From positions 124,001 to 188,000 of the forward strand of contig JAHHHK010000016.1 in assembly GCA_019359395.1 (NCBI GenBank): 64,000 nt of DNA. Reading direction: 5' to 3'. Numbering within the stretch: position 1 is the first letter of the stretch; each line of letters opens with the position of its first letter. Positions 52,968-63,433 of this stretch are shown here, piece after piece. The DNA is from Komarekiella atlantica HA4396-MV6. Lineage in GTDB: Bacteria; Cyanobacteriota; Cyanobacteriia; Cyanobacteriales; Nostocaceae. The notes under the pieces are model-generated. The model was not told where the DNA came from. It searched no databases and saw only the letters and a program-made list of their open reading frames with translations. Both the position numbers and the translations under genes were made by a program.

Positions 52968-53140
52968 CCTACTAAATCCTTCTGCCAAAATTCCCGCTTA
53001 TCCTAGGATTCCACGGAAGCAGTCGCAAATGATTAGCTGCTTAATATGAATTTTTGATTTTTGATGCGAAGGGCTTGATTAATAGCTAGAAAATCGAAAA
53101 TATTTGGTACTTTTGTACTAAATAAATACAAATGTATTAA

Positions 53141-53235
53141 GTAAAAGAGCTTAATTGAATAAAAGCTTATAGTAAGCGGGTCTAGCCCTTTAAAAGTTCA
53201 CACAGAGCGATAAATCGTTCACTACGAACAGAATT
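53141..53235. repeat. 95-bp dispersed repeat, copy B
   Basis: The segment gtaaaagagcttaattgaat ... agcttatagtaagcgggtct ... gagcgataaatcgttcacta ... cgaacagaattttt aligns with 33951-34045. The most similar part is gagcgataaatcgttcacta / gagagataaaccgctcacta. It lies in the gap between the nuclease gene and the HetZ-like gene; the rest of the gap (52989-53465) holds nothing recognised. Confidence 0.65.
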
Positions 53236-53465
53236 TTTACTTTATATTCTACTTAGTAATTTAGATAAAGAATGAGTTTTTAAGTGATTGTGGTTCAAAT
53301 AAAGCGCGATTTATTTAGTTTAGATTGACCTGACTCTGACCGCTCTCCTGGATCAGAATCTAAAGCGGGAAATAATTAGAAAAGATTTTTTGTGGTCAAG
53401 TAATGGGGAAATTTATCTGTAACAACTGGATCAAGCTTGGGCAAATTCAATGATTTTGCTTTGGC

Positions 53466-54686
53466 TCAACCTGCTTGAACATCAGTATTACCGTTGCGAA
53501 TAGCCCATGCTAGTTCTAACAGTTGAGTCCAGCGCTTTTGTAGCTGTTTTGGTGTGCATTTAATGACTTTAGCGATCGCCTGATCATTTTGTCGGGCTGT
53601 TTTCAATTGTAAAATTTGCTGTTGCTGTTCTGTGAGTTGATTTACAAAGGCTTCCCATTGTTGAGAAGATAGACCCAACTTTTGTTCTAAACCCGCGCCT
53701 AACCATTGATGTACTAATTGCCAGTGGTGTTGCTTGGCAAACTTTTCTACATGGTATTTAAACCGCTGTTGCAGATAGTCGCGCTGACGGCTAGTTAAAC
53801 CGAGAATTTGGTCAATTTCTGGTGCTGAGAGGTCTTGGAGTTTGAGACTGAGGTAGTTCATACAGTCAGATTGACCTTGCGACTCCAGGTATTTCATTAA
53901 TTCCGAGATCACGCGATCGCGTTCTGATTCTTCAGATGGATCAAAATTAGTTTGTGCAATCATCTGCGATCTCAGCTGTTGCACCGCCGAGTTACGCTGG
54001 TAAGATTCTGCTTCTTCACCCTTAGCAGACTCCACCGCCATTTCAATATCCACAGTGGTTTCTTGAGGTTGGCGACGAGCAAAACCTTGAGCACGTAAGA
54101 TAATTAATTGCTGATTTGCACCACCTGGTAAATTGATGCGGCGTTTGGCATATTGCTCTGTAAACGCCATATATTCTGCCAATTGCAACTGAGTACGTGG
54201 TGTGTGATCATCAGGTAGTTCGTTTTCTCTGCGGAAAGCTTTGATAGCTTCGATATAAAATGCTTGCAGAAAATCTTCAATTAGGTTGTAACGAGCCTCA
54301 AACCCCAACTCCGAGCCTGATATAGTTACGTGGCGGTAAACCATAGCACCTAAAGTGCTGTGTAACTCCACACGCCCTTGTTTTGAACCTAGTTGGTAGT
54401 AACGTAAGCACTTTTGCAGACGATGCCTTCCCAAGGTAATTTGCCAAGACTTAATTTGCCCAGATGTTTGGATACGAGAGCTTTTATCGCAAATGCGTTC
54501 TACTTCTTTGGCTATGCGCTTTGCTAAAGCTTCTACACACCTGGGTGCTGCTTTCACTTGATCTGGTATTTCCTGACATAGCAGTTCGATCAAGCTATTA
54601 GTATTACTGGCTGATAATTCTTCGGTTGAGACTTGGTTTTCAAAAGCGGGTGTAGAGTTTGGTAGATTGACGACGTTAGCTTTCAT
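53466..54686 (-). CDS. HetZ-type heterocyst differentiation protein (HetZ or HetZ-related)
   Basis: A 406-residue protein from the ATG at 54686 (MKANVVNLPNSTPAFENQ). The pattern SGQIKSWQITLGRHRLQKCL, YYQLGSKQGRVELHSTLGAM, VYRHV, IEDFLQAFYIEAIKAFRREN, LAEYMAFTEQYAKRRINLPG and the helix-turn-helix-like C-terminal half (LGLTSRQRDYLQQRFKYHVE) match HetZ as I recall it. HetZ controls early heterocyst formation. Whether this is HetZ itself or one of its relatives cannot be decided, since hetP/patU neighbours are not visible here. Monocistronic. Confidence 0.85.
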   Translation of the reverse strand: MKANVVNLPNSTPAFENQVSTEELSASNTNSLIELLCQEIPDQVKAAPRCVEALAKRIAKEVERICDKSSRIQTSGQIKSWQITLGRHRLQKCLRYYQLGSKQGRVELHSTLGAMVYRHVTISGSELGFEARYNLIEDFLQAFYIEAIKAFRRENELPDDHTPRTQLQLAEYMAFTEQYAKRRINLPGGANQQLIILRAQGFARRQPQETTVDIEMAVESAKGEEAESYQRNSAVQQLRSQMIAQTNFDPSEESERDRVISELMKYLESQGQSDCMNYLSLKLQDLSAPEIDQILGLTSRQRDYLQQRFKYHVEKFAKQHHWQLVHQWLGAGLEQKLGLSSQQWEAFVNQLTEQQQQILQLKTARQNDQAIAKVIKCTPKQLQKRWTQLLELAWAIRNGNTDVQAG

Positions 54687-55080
54687 AACTTTTGTAGGGA
54701 GTAGTATTGCACCGTAATTACAACGCAGACACAGCAGGTTTTGGCTGAAGAATCTTTTGGTATTCATCCATCAAGATTTGCTGCATGTACTGCTCACATA
54801 TCAGGTTCATATATAAGACTGTAGTAAATCCGAAAAAGTTACAGAGATAGTAATGTGTCGGTTTTTTCACAAGTTACTATATCGACACTGATACAGATGT
54901 ATTCACGATTTTCTCAAAGTTGTCAAATGCCTTGCTATGCCGACTTTTGTCGCCATTATGTTCTATACATTGCCTAGGCGTAGGCGATCGTAGACATCGC
55001 CTTTAGTATGACAATTTCAAAACTGGAGCCTTTTTATAATATTTTCCGAAACTCAGGGATGCGCCGATGAAGTATACTTT
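54687..55080. other. Gap upstream of the HetZ-like gene, no gene
   Basis: About 394 bases holding the HetZ-like promoter. A small repeat-like palindrome (taggcgtaggcgatcgtagacatcgcc, 54975-55001 in two pieces) belongs to the HIP1-associated repeats. No NtcA-type site was called with confidence. Confidence 0.4.
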
Positions 55081-55740
55081 TTATACCCATGCTGCTGCTG
55101 CTTCCCAACCTAAACCCCGTCGTGTAATCATTGCTTCTTCTCCTGTCAAATCCAAAATAGTAGACACTTCATATGTAGGCTCCTCGCCAGTATCTACAAT
55201 TACATCTACCAATTTATCCAAACGGTCAAATAGCTCCACCCGCGACAGAATAGGTTCTGGATCTACTCGATCTATCCCATCATCTGCCTCATCTGGTGGT
55301 AAGTGTGCTGAAGTCGAAATAATCGGATTGCCTAACGCTGCCAACAAAGCTAAACACGCATTATGATTTGGCACTCGAATCCCAGTAGTTTTTCGCTTAG
55401 GATTTTGCACTAATCGCGGTACTAACTTAGTCGCTGGTAGCAAAAATGTGTATGGGCCAGGTATTAGGCGCTTCATAATCCGATAGGCTGTGTCACTTAC
55501 GAAGGCATAAGTTGCCACATTTGAAAGCGAGGGACATAAAAATGTCAGTGGTTTATCATTCGCTAGCTGCTTAATTTGCCGCACTCGTTCTACTGCCGAC
55601 TTAGCATTCAAATCACAACCAATCGCATAAACTGTATCAGTAGGATAAAGCATGACTGCGCCACTAGAGAGCGCCGACTTTATTTCCTCTATTCGACGAA
55701 TTTGAGGATTGTCCGGATGAACGGGGAAAATTTTTGCCAT
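55081..55740 (-). CDS. Sua5/YciO/YrdC-family threonylcarbamoyl-AMP synthase-like protein
   Basis: A 219-residue protein with the YrdC fold: PTDTVYAIGCDLNAKSAVER (about 33-52), IKQLANDKPLTFLC (KxxPxx motif, about 76), LIPGPYTFLLPA (about 113) and TGIRVPNHNACL (about 138), with SSAH-like STSAHLPPDE. These bind ATP, bicarbonate and threonine in formation of threonylcarbamoyl-AMP for the t6A modification of tRNA. It lacks the extra C-terminal Sua5 domain, so it could be a YciO-type paralogue. Confidence 0.88.
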   Translation of the reverse strand: MAKIFPVHPDNPQIRRIEEIKSALSSGAVMLYPTDTVYAIGCDLNAKSAVERVRQIKQLANDKPLTFLCPSLSNVATYAFVSDTAYRIMKRLIPGPYTFLLPATKLVPRLVQNPKRKTTGIRVPNHNACLALLAALGNPIISTSAHLPPDEADDGIDRVDPEPILSRVELFDRLDKLVDVIVDTGEEPTYEVSTILDLTGEEAMITRRGLGWEAAAAWV

Positions 55741-55850
55741 AGAACGGGGATTGGGGACTGGGGAACTCGGGGCCCCCTCTGGGGATAAGGGGCAATGGGG
55801 AATGGGGACTGGGGGATAATGACTAATGACTAATGACCATTGACAAATGA
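55741..55850. repeat. STRR heptamers between the Sua5-like gene and larC
   Basis: gggattggggactgggg (55747-55763), gggaatggggactggggg (55799-55816), then a TAATGAC series (gataatgactaatgacta, atgaccattgacaaatgact) that leads into the larC start codon. It separates two divergent genes. Confidence 0.85.
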
Positions 55851-57130
55851 CTATGAATAAAATAGCTTATCTTCAATGTCCGACAGGAATTTCTGGTGAT
55901 ATGTGCCTGGGAGCCTTGGTAAGTCTAGGGGTTCCTGTAGAGTATTTAGTTGAAAAAATCAATGGGTTGGGAATTGAACAGGAGTACCATTTAAGAGCGG
56001 AACTTGTCCAACGTAATGGTCAGGAGGCGACTAAAGTTCATGTGGATTTAGCTCATCACCACGACCACGATCATGAACATAGTCATCAGCATGGACGCCA
56101 CCTGCCAGAAATAGAGCGGATGATTTTCAAAGCGGGGTTGCCATCACGGGTAGAAGCTTGGAGTTTGGCAGTATTCCGACAGCTAGCAGTAGCAGAAGGG
56201 GCAGTGCATGGTATTGCCCCAGAAAAAGTTCATTTCCATGAGGTGGGTGCAGTAGATGCGATCGCGGATATCGTTGGTACTTGCCTAGGGTTGGATTGGT
56301 TGGGTATTGAAAGTAATAATCAAGGATTGCCCTTACTTTACTGCTCAGCGTTCCCGACGGGTGGTGGAACTGTTTGGGCAGCACATGGTCAGATGGCAGT
56401 ACCAGTACCAGCAGTGTTGAAGTTGTGGGAAATGCGGGGTTGTCCGGTTTATAGCAACGGCATTGAACGAGAACTGGTGACACCAACAGGAGCCGCGATC
56501 GCCACTACTTTGGCGAGAGATTTTGGTGCGCCACCTGCGATCGCCATCAAGCAAGTAGGACTGGGAGCAGGTTCCCTAAATTTACCCATCCCGAATATAT
56601 TACGCCTCTGGTTGGGAGAGAGCACCAGTCTAGAGTCTAATGTTACCGATTCTGAAGCTACTAGCCCTACTTTAGAAACCATATCGGTTTTAGAAACTCA
56701 AATTGATGACTTAAATCCCCAGGCGATCGGCTATGTGTTTGAGGCCTTGTTTACCGCTGGTGCGGTGGATGTTTTTACCCAACCGATAGGGATGAAAAAA
56801 TCCCGTCCAGGAATTTTGCTAACTGTGATTTGTCATCCAGAAAATTTAGTAAGTTGTGAAACTGTTTTATTTTGCGAAACCACCACTTTAGGTATTCGGC
56901 GCACAACTGGGCAACGTGCCATCTTGCAACGAGAAATTCAACAAGTAGAAACTAAATATGGTAAGGTGCGCGTCAAGGTGGCGTGGAGGGGACAATCACA
57001 AGATAAACAGATTACTAATGTGCAGCCAGAATACGAAGATTGTGCAGAATTAGCGAGAAAACATAATATTCCCTGGCGAGAAATTCAGCGGTTGGCGCTG
57101 CATAGCTGGTATTTAGAAAATCAAAAATAG
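55847..57130 (+). CDS. larC: Nickel-pincer cofactor biosynthesis protein LarC
   Basis: A 427-residue protein (MTMNKIAYLQCPTGISGDMC). LarC inserts nickel into the pincer nucleotide cofactor of lactate racemase, using CTP. Features: TGISGDMCLGALVSLGVP at the N-terminus, a His-rich metal-binding stretch (HHHDHDHEHSHQHGRH, about 65-80), VHFHEVGAVDAIADIVGT (about 130), GIERELVTPTGAAIATTL, and the second domain from ETQIDDLNPQAIGYVFEAL. Normal for a fused LarC1-LarC2. No larA, larB or larE lies nearby. The start ATG arises from a TAATGAC heptamer; an ATG two codons later is equally possible. Confidence 0.93.
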   Translation: MTMNKIAYLQCPTGISGDMCLGALVSLGVPVEYLVEKINGLGIEQEYHLRAELVQRNGQEATKVHVDLAHHHDHDHEHSHQHGRHLPEIERMIFKAGLPSRVEAWSLAVFRQLAVAEGAVHGIAPEKVHFHEVGAVDAIADIVGTCLGLDWLGIESNNQGLPLLYCSAFPTGGGTVWAAHGQMAVPVPAVLKLWEMRGCPVYSNGIERELVTPTGAAIATTLARDFGAPPAIAIKQVGLGAGSLNLPIPNILRLWLGESTSLESNVTDSEATSPTLETISVLETQIDDLNPQAIGYVFEALFTAGAVDVFTQPIGMKKSRPGILLTVICHPENLVSCETVLFCETTTLGIRRTTGQRAILQREIQQVETKYGKVRVKVAWRGQSQDKQITNVQPEYEDCAELARKHNIPWREIQRLALHSWYLENQK

Positions 57131-57227
57131 ACCCCAGAAACACCTCTGTTGAAAAAACGTTATGCAGCTAGATTGATTGTGTAGCAATGCTTTTAAAGCT
57201 ATTTAGTACTTTTGTACAAGGATAAAT

Positions 57228-58241
57228 TTAGTCTAGCTGTTGGCGAAAGTCCTTATCATACATAGCCGCTTCCCAATAAGCAGACTTGACTTGATCTATC
57301 GTTAGATTTGTGGCTCCACGGAGGTCGGCTCCATCGAGGTCAGCTTCACGGAGGTCGGCTCCATCGAGGTTAACTTCACGGAGATTGGCTCCATCGAGGT
57401 TGGCTCCACGCAGGTTGGCTCTACGGAGGTTGGCTCTACGGAGGTTGGCTCTACGGAGGTTGGCTCCACGGAGGTTGGCATCTTGCAGTTGAGCATTCTG
57501 CAAATTAATGTATTCTAAATTTTGTTTTTCGGCAGTCAAACCTCGTAAAGAAACTTTATCCCTATTCAAAGTTTCAAGAGCATTGATTTTTGTATCTTGA
57601 ATAGGTTTACCAAGTATGATGTGAGTAACTTGTAATGCTTGATAAAGTTCCTGCTTTCTTCGCTGCGGGGCTTCCCATAACCATCGCCCTAATGTAAGAG
57701 CAACAGTTATTAAAGCACCTTTTTCTATAACTGCTAAAAAACCATTTATTAATAATTCGTTTCGTTTTGCAAGTGTAACTTCTTCAAATAACCAATAATA
57801 CCATGCTAATATAGACCATTTATGTACTGGGTATTGAGGAAGAAATTCTTTATTTCTAGGATAAATTTTCAACAGTTCGCGGTAATTATTTACTGATTCT
57901 TTATTATTTTTAGCTTCTTGCTGTAATGTAAATTCACGAACAAATGGGTCATTTTCCCTATAAATTTTTGCTAACGTTTGACGTAATTTCAGTACATTTT
58001 GTGGGGTTTGTTTAATTAAAGTAGGATTATTGGATTTTTGTGCATAAAAGATACAAGTACCTGTATAAACTATCAATATTGTAGAACCTGAAATAATCCA
58101 TAATTTTTGATTTTTCCACATTTCACCTGCTCGCTCCCTAACTTGGTTTAAGCGTTCCTTTGTTGGACTTTGGAAATTTTTCCAGCGTGTGACTGTTTTT
58201 TGCCAGACTTTGTTTAAACGTTTTTTTAAGTTAACATCCAT
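57228..58241 (-). CDS. Pentapeptide-repeat membrane protein
   Basis: A 337-residue protein from the ATG at 58241 (MDVNLKKRLNKVWQKTVTRW). A basic N-terminus, one transmembrane helix (LWIISGSTILIVYTGTCIFY, about 73-93), a soluble segment with a second hydrophobic stretch (about 190-205), then tandem A(D/N)LRxA pentapeptides (about 270-320, repeats such as ANLRRANLRR and ADLREADLDG). These fold as a right-handed beta-helix. The repeats are nearly identical at DNA level (15-base period, 57309-57485), so the copy number may change. Function unknown. Confidence 0.85.
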   Translation of the reverse strand: MDVNLKKRLNKVWQKTVTRWKNFQSPTKERLNQVRERAGEMWKNQKLWIISGSTILIVYTGTCIFYAQKSNNPTLIKQTPQNVLKLRQTLAKIYRENDPFVREFTLQQEAKNNKESVNNYRELLKIYPRNKEFLPQYPVHKWSILAWYYWLFEEVTLAKRNELLINGFLAVIEKGALITVALTLGRWLWEAPQRRKQELYQALQVTHIILGKPIQDTKINALETLNRDKVSLRGLTAEKQNLEYINLQNAQLQDANLRGANLRRANLRRANLRRANLRGANLDGANLREVNLDGADLREADLDGADLRGATNLTIDQVKSAYWEAAMYDKDFRQQLD

Positions 58242-58483
58242 AAAATAAAGCTTTTTTAGAGCTAAGGAAGAAAAATATAATATAAGAGACTTAGTATAGA
58301 ATAAGCAATTCAAATATTTTTGATTCCTTATGTTTGCGGAAATTATTTTTTTTATATAGTACCCTTAAGGGTACTTTTAATTTTAAAAGCTACCCTGAGA
58401 TTTCATTGACATTATGTACAAAATATCCAGTTCTTAAAATTAGCCCCGACCTCGCAAGAAAAGTAAACAGCATTGGCTCACGA

Positions 58484-58529
58484 AAAGCCCGCCTGTGATT
58501 AGTTTCACTCTATGTCACATGCGGGCTTT
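58484..58529. terminator. Strong hairpin terminator
   Basis: aaagcccgcctgtga (58484-58498) pairs with tcacatgcgggcttt (58515-58529) with one mismatch, loop ttagtttcactctatg. The plus-strand side continues with tttcttgcttttttc. It lies just past the end of the minus-strand dehydrogenase gene and can act in both directions. Confidence 0.85.
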
Positions 58530-58556
58530 CTTGCTTTTTTCTTTTCTAGAATGAAT

Positions 58557-59414
58557 TTATAAACCCATTGAATATAACATTAGACGGTCATAAACTTTGT
58601 CGGGTAAAAAACGCTTGAGAACTGCTGCGATTTTGGCATCTTGTCCGACGAGGTAGCGGGTCTTTGGCTGCTTTGCAGTGAGTGCATGGACAACAGCTTG
58701 AGCTACTATATCAGCAGAAATTCCCTTAGACGCGATAATCCCCACTTTCTTACGTACAGCATTCATGGCATGGCCGTAGAGATAGTGTGCCGAATCGGAT
58801 AAATTCTGTTGTGCTATGTCAGCTTGAGTGAAAGACTTGTCCCAAATTGGGGTAGCGATCGCACCTGGTTCTATAATTGAAACCGAGATTCCCCAGGGTC
58901 GTAATTCCATACGCAAAACATCTGTGAGTGCTTCTAGCGCAAATTTTGAAGCATTGTAAGCTCCAAGCAACGGGGCGGCACTTCTACCACTAATCGAACC
59001 CATATTGATAATTCGACCATGACCTTGGCGTAATAGTCCAAGAAAGGCTTGTGTTACTGCTAATTGTCCGGTGACGTTAACATCCATCTGCTGTTGAAAT
59101 TCAGCAATGGGTACTAATTCTAACGGCCCTGGAACAGCAATTCCAGCATTATTTACTAAACCGAAAATCCCATTACTACCGACTGCATTTGTTAATGTTT
59201 CAACTGCAAATTTAATTGAATCGGCGTCAGTAACATCTAAAAAAATAGGAATGAGTTTTTGTGATGCTTTTTGTTTGAGTTTTTGAGCATCGATATCTTT
59301 ACGCACGCCAGCAAAAACAGAGAAACCCAGCTTATCTAAAAGTAAAGCACATGCCTCACCAATTCCTGTTGACGCGCCTGTAACTAGAACTGTACGTTGA
59401 ATTTCTACAACCAT
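58557..59414 (-). CDS. Short-chain dehydrogenase/reductase (SDR)
   Basis: A 285-residue classical SDR. NAD(P) motif TGASTGIGEACALL (TGxxxGxG, about 12), NNAG in GLVNNAGIAVPG (about 88), catalytic Ser in NMGSISGRSAAP (about 142) and YNASK (Tyr-x-x-x-Lys, about 154). The C-terminal part (KQPKTRYLVGQDAKIAAVLK, LPDKVYDRLM) resembles SDRs acting on hydrophobic substrates such as retinol- or steroid-like compounds, but the substrate is unknown. Monocistronic with its own terminator. Confidence 0.94.
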   Translation of the reverse strand: MVVEIQRTVLVTGASTGIGEACALLLDKLGFSVFAGVRKDIDAQKLKQKASQKLIPIFLDVTDADSIKFAVETLTNAVGSNGIFGLVNNAGIAVPGPLELVPIAEFQQQMDVNVTGQLAVTQAFLGLLRQGHGRIINMGSISGRSAAPLLGAYNASKFALEALTDVLRMELRPWGISVSIIEPGAIATPIWDKSFTQADIAQQNLSDSAHYLYGHAMNAVRKKVGIIASKGISADIVAQAVVHALTAKQPKTRYLVGQDAKIAAVLKRFLPDKVYDRLMLYSMGL

Positions 59415-60417
<1,003 letters not shown>

Positions 60418-60420
60418 AAA

Positions 60421-60525
60421 GCTCAGTACTGAGTATTGAGTGCTAAGTACTGAGTGCTGAGAAAAGAAATAAGATTAAATAATTTCTTGATTCTTCACTT
60501 AGGACTCAAAACTCAGCACTCAAGA
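60421..60525. repeat. ACTGAGT-type heptamers after psaC
   Basis: Units agtactg, agtattg, agtgcta, agtactg, agtgctg (60424-60458) are mirrored by ggactcaaaactcagcactc (60502-60521), so the array can fold back into a hairpin that may stabilise or end the psaC message. Confidence 0.75.
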
Positions 60526-60718
60526 CATTTTTCAAGTGTTTTAATAGCAAGCATCTTTAGCATTGTGAGAGTGAGCGCTGCCCGCCTTGCAAAATCTGAC
60601 TTTTAGGTTGGGGATGTAATCTCTTGATATCCAACTCCTAGAAGCTGCTCTGATAACGTAAGCTTAAAAGCAGAAAATTAGCTGTAAAAACCCAAAATCT
60701 ATAACAATACCTAGTGGT

Positions 60719-60743
60719 AAAGGGAGCATACGGCTCCCTTTTT
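60719..60743 (+). terminator. Rho-independent terminator before glmS
   Basis: aaagggagc (60719-60727) pairs with gctcccttt (60733-60741), loop atacg, followed by ttcctttg. It separates psaC transcription from glmS. Confidence 0.8.
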
Positions 60744-60818
60744 CCTTTGTCAAAACGCTACGTTTGTGGTAAGAACTATACTGGATTTAATAATCCTGAA
60801 AACAAAGTGGTGTGAGCA

Positions 60819-62723
60819 ATGTGCGGAATCGTTGGGTATATAGGCACTCAAGCAGCGACGGAAATTTTATTAGCTGGGCTAGAAAAACTTGAGTATAGAG
60901 GTTACGATTCCGCTGGAATCGCCACTATTTGGGAAGGTGAAGTTAATTGTGTACGGGCAAAAGGTAAACTGCACAACCTGCGTTCTAAACTTGAACAAAT
61001 AGAAACACCCGCCCAAATTGGTATTGGTCATACACGTTGGGCAACTCATGGTAAACCAGAAGAGTACAACGCTCATCCCCATTTGGATACAGCAAAGCGA
61101 ATAGCAGTGATCCAAAACGGTATTATTGAAAACTACCGCGAGTTACGTGAAGAACTTAAACAAAAAGGTCACGAGTTTCGTTCCGAAACCGATACAGAAG
61201 TCATTCCCCACTTAATAGCTGAATTCTTAAAAAATCCTCCCTCTTTACCTCTTCCCTTCTCTCCCTCTCTCCTCCTAGAAGCAGTTCGCCAAGCTGTTAA
61301 CCGTTTGAAAGGAGCATTTGCACTGGCAATTATTTCTGCTGACTATCCAGATGAACTAATTGCTGTCCGCCAAAATGCGCCCTTAGTGATTGGTTTTGGT
61401 CAAGGCGAGTTCTTTTGTGCTTCTGACACACCGGCAATAGTTTCCCATACCAGCGCAGTGCTACCACTGGAAAATGGTGAAATCGCCCGTCTGACACCAT
61501 TGGGCGTTGAAATTTACAACTTTGCTGGCGACAGATTGAAAAAACAACCCCGAATGCTCAACTTGAATCCCATGATGGTAGAAAAACAGGGATTCAAACA
61601 CTTCATGCTCAAGGAAATTCATGAGCAACCAGGGGTAGTAAGAGCCAGTTTAGAAGCTTACTTTAATCCTGATGTGAATCCAGTTGGCGAATCTGCCCAA
61701 TCACCAATCAATCTTGGTTTACCTGGAGAATTTTACACCGATTTAGAACAAATTCAGATTGTCGCTTGCGGTACAAGTTGGCACGCAGCACTAGTAGGAA
61801 AATATTTAATCGAACAACTAGCAGGAATATCAACTCAAGTGCATTATGCTTCTGAGTATCGCTATGCACCATCACCCTTAACGCCCAATACATTAATCAT
61901 TGGTGTTACTCAATCAGGTGAAACTGCTGATACCTTAGCAGCTTTGGCAATGGAAAAAGAACGCCGCCAAGGAAAAGAACCAAAATATCAAGCCCGAATG
62001 CTGGGAATTACCAATCGCCCAGAAAGCAGTCTTGGTCAAATGGTATCGCACATCATCAATACCTTGGCAGGAATTGAAATTGGGGTAGCGGCGACAAAAA
62101 CTTTTACCGCTCAACTAATGGCGTTTTATGCTTTGGCATTAGATTTAGCTTATCGCCGCCAGACGGTTTCTCCAGAGAGTTTAGAGAATATTATCGACGG
62201 ATTACGGCAGATTCCTAAAGATATTGAAGCAACTTTAGAAAGTCAAGAAAGTTTAACCGAACAGCTAGCTCACGAGTTTGCTGAAACTACAGATTTCATT
62301 TTTGTGGGAAGGGGAATTAACTTTCCTATTGCTTTGGAAGGTGCATTGAAATTAAAAGAAATTAGCTACATTCACGCTGAAGGTTATCCCGCTGGAGAAA
62401 TGAAGCACGGGCCCATAGCCCTTTTAGATGCGAAAGTACCAGTAGTTGCGATCGCAATTCCTGGTAATGTTTATGAAAAAGTTATTTCTAACGCCCAAGA
62501 AGCCAAAGCCAGAGACTCGCGTTTAATTGGCGTTACTCCAGTTAATGATGGCGAAGCGGCGGAAATCTTTAACGACTTGCTCCCAATCTCAAATGTGGAT
62601 GAATTACTTTCTCCCATCCTCACAGTAGTACCTTTGCAGTTATTGGCTTATCATATTGCTGCACGTCGCGGCTTGGATGTTGACCAGCCAAGAAATTTAG
62701 CAAAGTCGGTAACGGTTGAATAG
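60819..62723 (+). CDS. glmS: Glutamine-fructose-6-phosphate aminotransferase
   Basis: A 634-residue enzyme that makes glucosamine-6-phosphate, the first step to UDP-GlcNAc for peptidoglycan. N-terminal glutaminase with catalytic Cys2 (MCGIVGYIG), RGYDSAG and HTRWATHGKP; then two SIS domains (VACGTSWHAALVGKYLIEQL; FVGRGINFPIALEGALKLKE) and the C-terminal DQPRNLAKSVTVE. At about 138-147 a low-complexity PPSLPLPFSPSL stretch, encoded by a pyrimidine-only DNA run (61233-61275), lengthens a loop of the glutaminase domain. No glmS riboswitch was recognised upstream. Confidence 0.97.
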   Translation: MCGIVGYIGTQAATEILLAGLEKLEYRGYDSAGIATIWEGEVNCVRAKGKLHNLRSKLEQIETPAQIGIGHTRWATHGKPEEYNAHPHLDTAKRIAVIQNGIIENYRELREELKQKGHEFRSETDTEVIPHLIAEFLKNPPSLPLPFSPSLLLEAVRQAVNRLKGAFALAIISADYPDELIAVRQNAPLVIGFGQGEFFCASDTPAIVSHTSAVLPLENGEIARLTPLGVEIYNFAGDRLKKQPRMLNLNPMMVEKQGFKHFMLKEIHEQPGVVRASLEAYFNPDVNPVGESAQSPINLGLPGEFYTDLEQIQIVACGTSWHAALVGKYLIEQLAGISTQVHYASEYRYAPSPLTPNTLIIGVTQSGETADTLAALAMEKERRQGKEPKYQARMLGITNRPESSLGQMVSHIINTLAGIEIGVAATKTFTAQLMAFYALALDLAYRRQTVSPESLENIIDGLRQIPKDIEATLESQESLTEQLAHEFAETTDFIFVGRGINFPIALEGALKLKEISYIHAEGYPAGEMKHGPIALLDAKVPVVAIAIPGNVYEKVISNAQEAKARDSRLIGVTPVNDGEAAEIFNDLLPISNVDELLSPILTVVPLQLLAYHIAARRGLDVDQPRNLAKSVTVE

Positions 62724-62831
62724 GCTAGTGATAATAGAGGTAGTGGAGCTTAAACGTTACTACCAGCCAAGGTGCAATTCTTTATGATCTTTTGAGAATT
62801 GCCTCAACAATATTTTATTAGAGTTTACGCC

Positions 62832-63407
62832 ATGACACAGACAACTACAGAGCGTCTATACTCTTTTGAAGAATATCTTGCTTATGATGATGGTACTGAT
62901 AGCCGTTATGAACTGGTGGATGGGAAACTAGAACTTATGAATCCACCAACTTTCAGACATTTGCTGATTTCTAAATTCATTGAACTGACGTTTGACACAG
63001 AAATCAATCGTTTGAGTTTACCTTGGCTATGCTTTAGAGAGGCGGGGGTGAGAACGGGATGGCGGAAGTCAAGATTGCCTGATGTTTATGTTGTAATGGC
63101 TGAACAGGTGATAGAATTCCTTGATGAGTCTGCTGTTTGTCAGTCTGCGCCGATATTAGTAGTGGAAGTAGTGAGTCCTGATTCAGTAAAACGCGATTAT
63201 CGCTATAAACGTTCTGAATATGCAGCGTTGGAAATTCCTGAATATTGGATTGTAGACCCAATGGAGTCAAAAATTACGATTTTATTCTTGTCAGAAGGAT
63301 TGTACGAAGAACAGGAGTTTACCGGAAGTCAGCAAATTGTGTCTACAACTTTCCCGGAAATAGCGTTGACAGTTGAACAAGTTTTAGCTGCGGGTAATGT
63401 TGCTTAG
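62832..63407 (+). CDS. Uma2 family (DUF820) putative endonuclease
   Basis: A 191-residue protein from the ATG at 62832 (MTQTTTERLYSFEEYLAYDD). The Uma2/DUF820 family has a PD-(D/E)XK-like nuclease fold and is expanded in cyanobacteria. Features: YELVDGKLELMNPPTFRHLL, RLPDVYVVM (acidic residue), PILVVEVVSPDSVKRDYRYK (Glu-x-Val), YAALEIPEYWIVDP. Uma2 genes are often dispersed singletons; the biological role is not established. It follows glmS by 108 bases. Confidence 0.9.
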   Translation: MTQTTTERLYSFEEYLAYDDGTDSRYELVDGKLELMNPPTFRHLLISKFIELTFDTEINRLSLPWLCFREAGVRTGWRKSRLPDVYVVMAEQVIEFLDESAVCQSAPILVVEVVSPDSVKRDYRYKRSEYAALEIPEYWIVDPMESKITILFLSEGLYEEQEFTGSQQIVSTTFPEIALTVEQVLAAGNVA

Positions 63408-63433
63408 AAAATAGCGATTACCAATAATATTAC

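Noticed and set aside
57310-57492. Open frames in the pentapeptide region on both strands
   Set aside because: They result from the 15-base periodic DNA of the real gene and encode only simple repeats.
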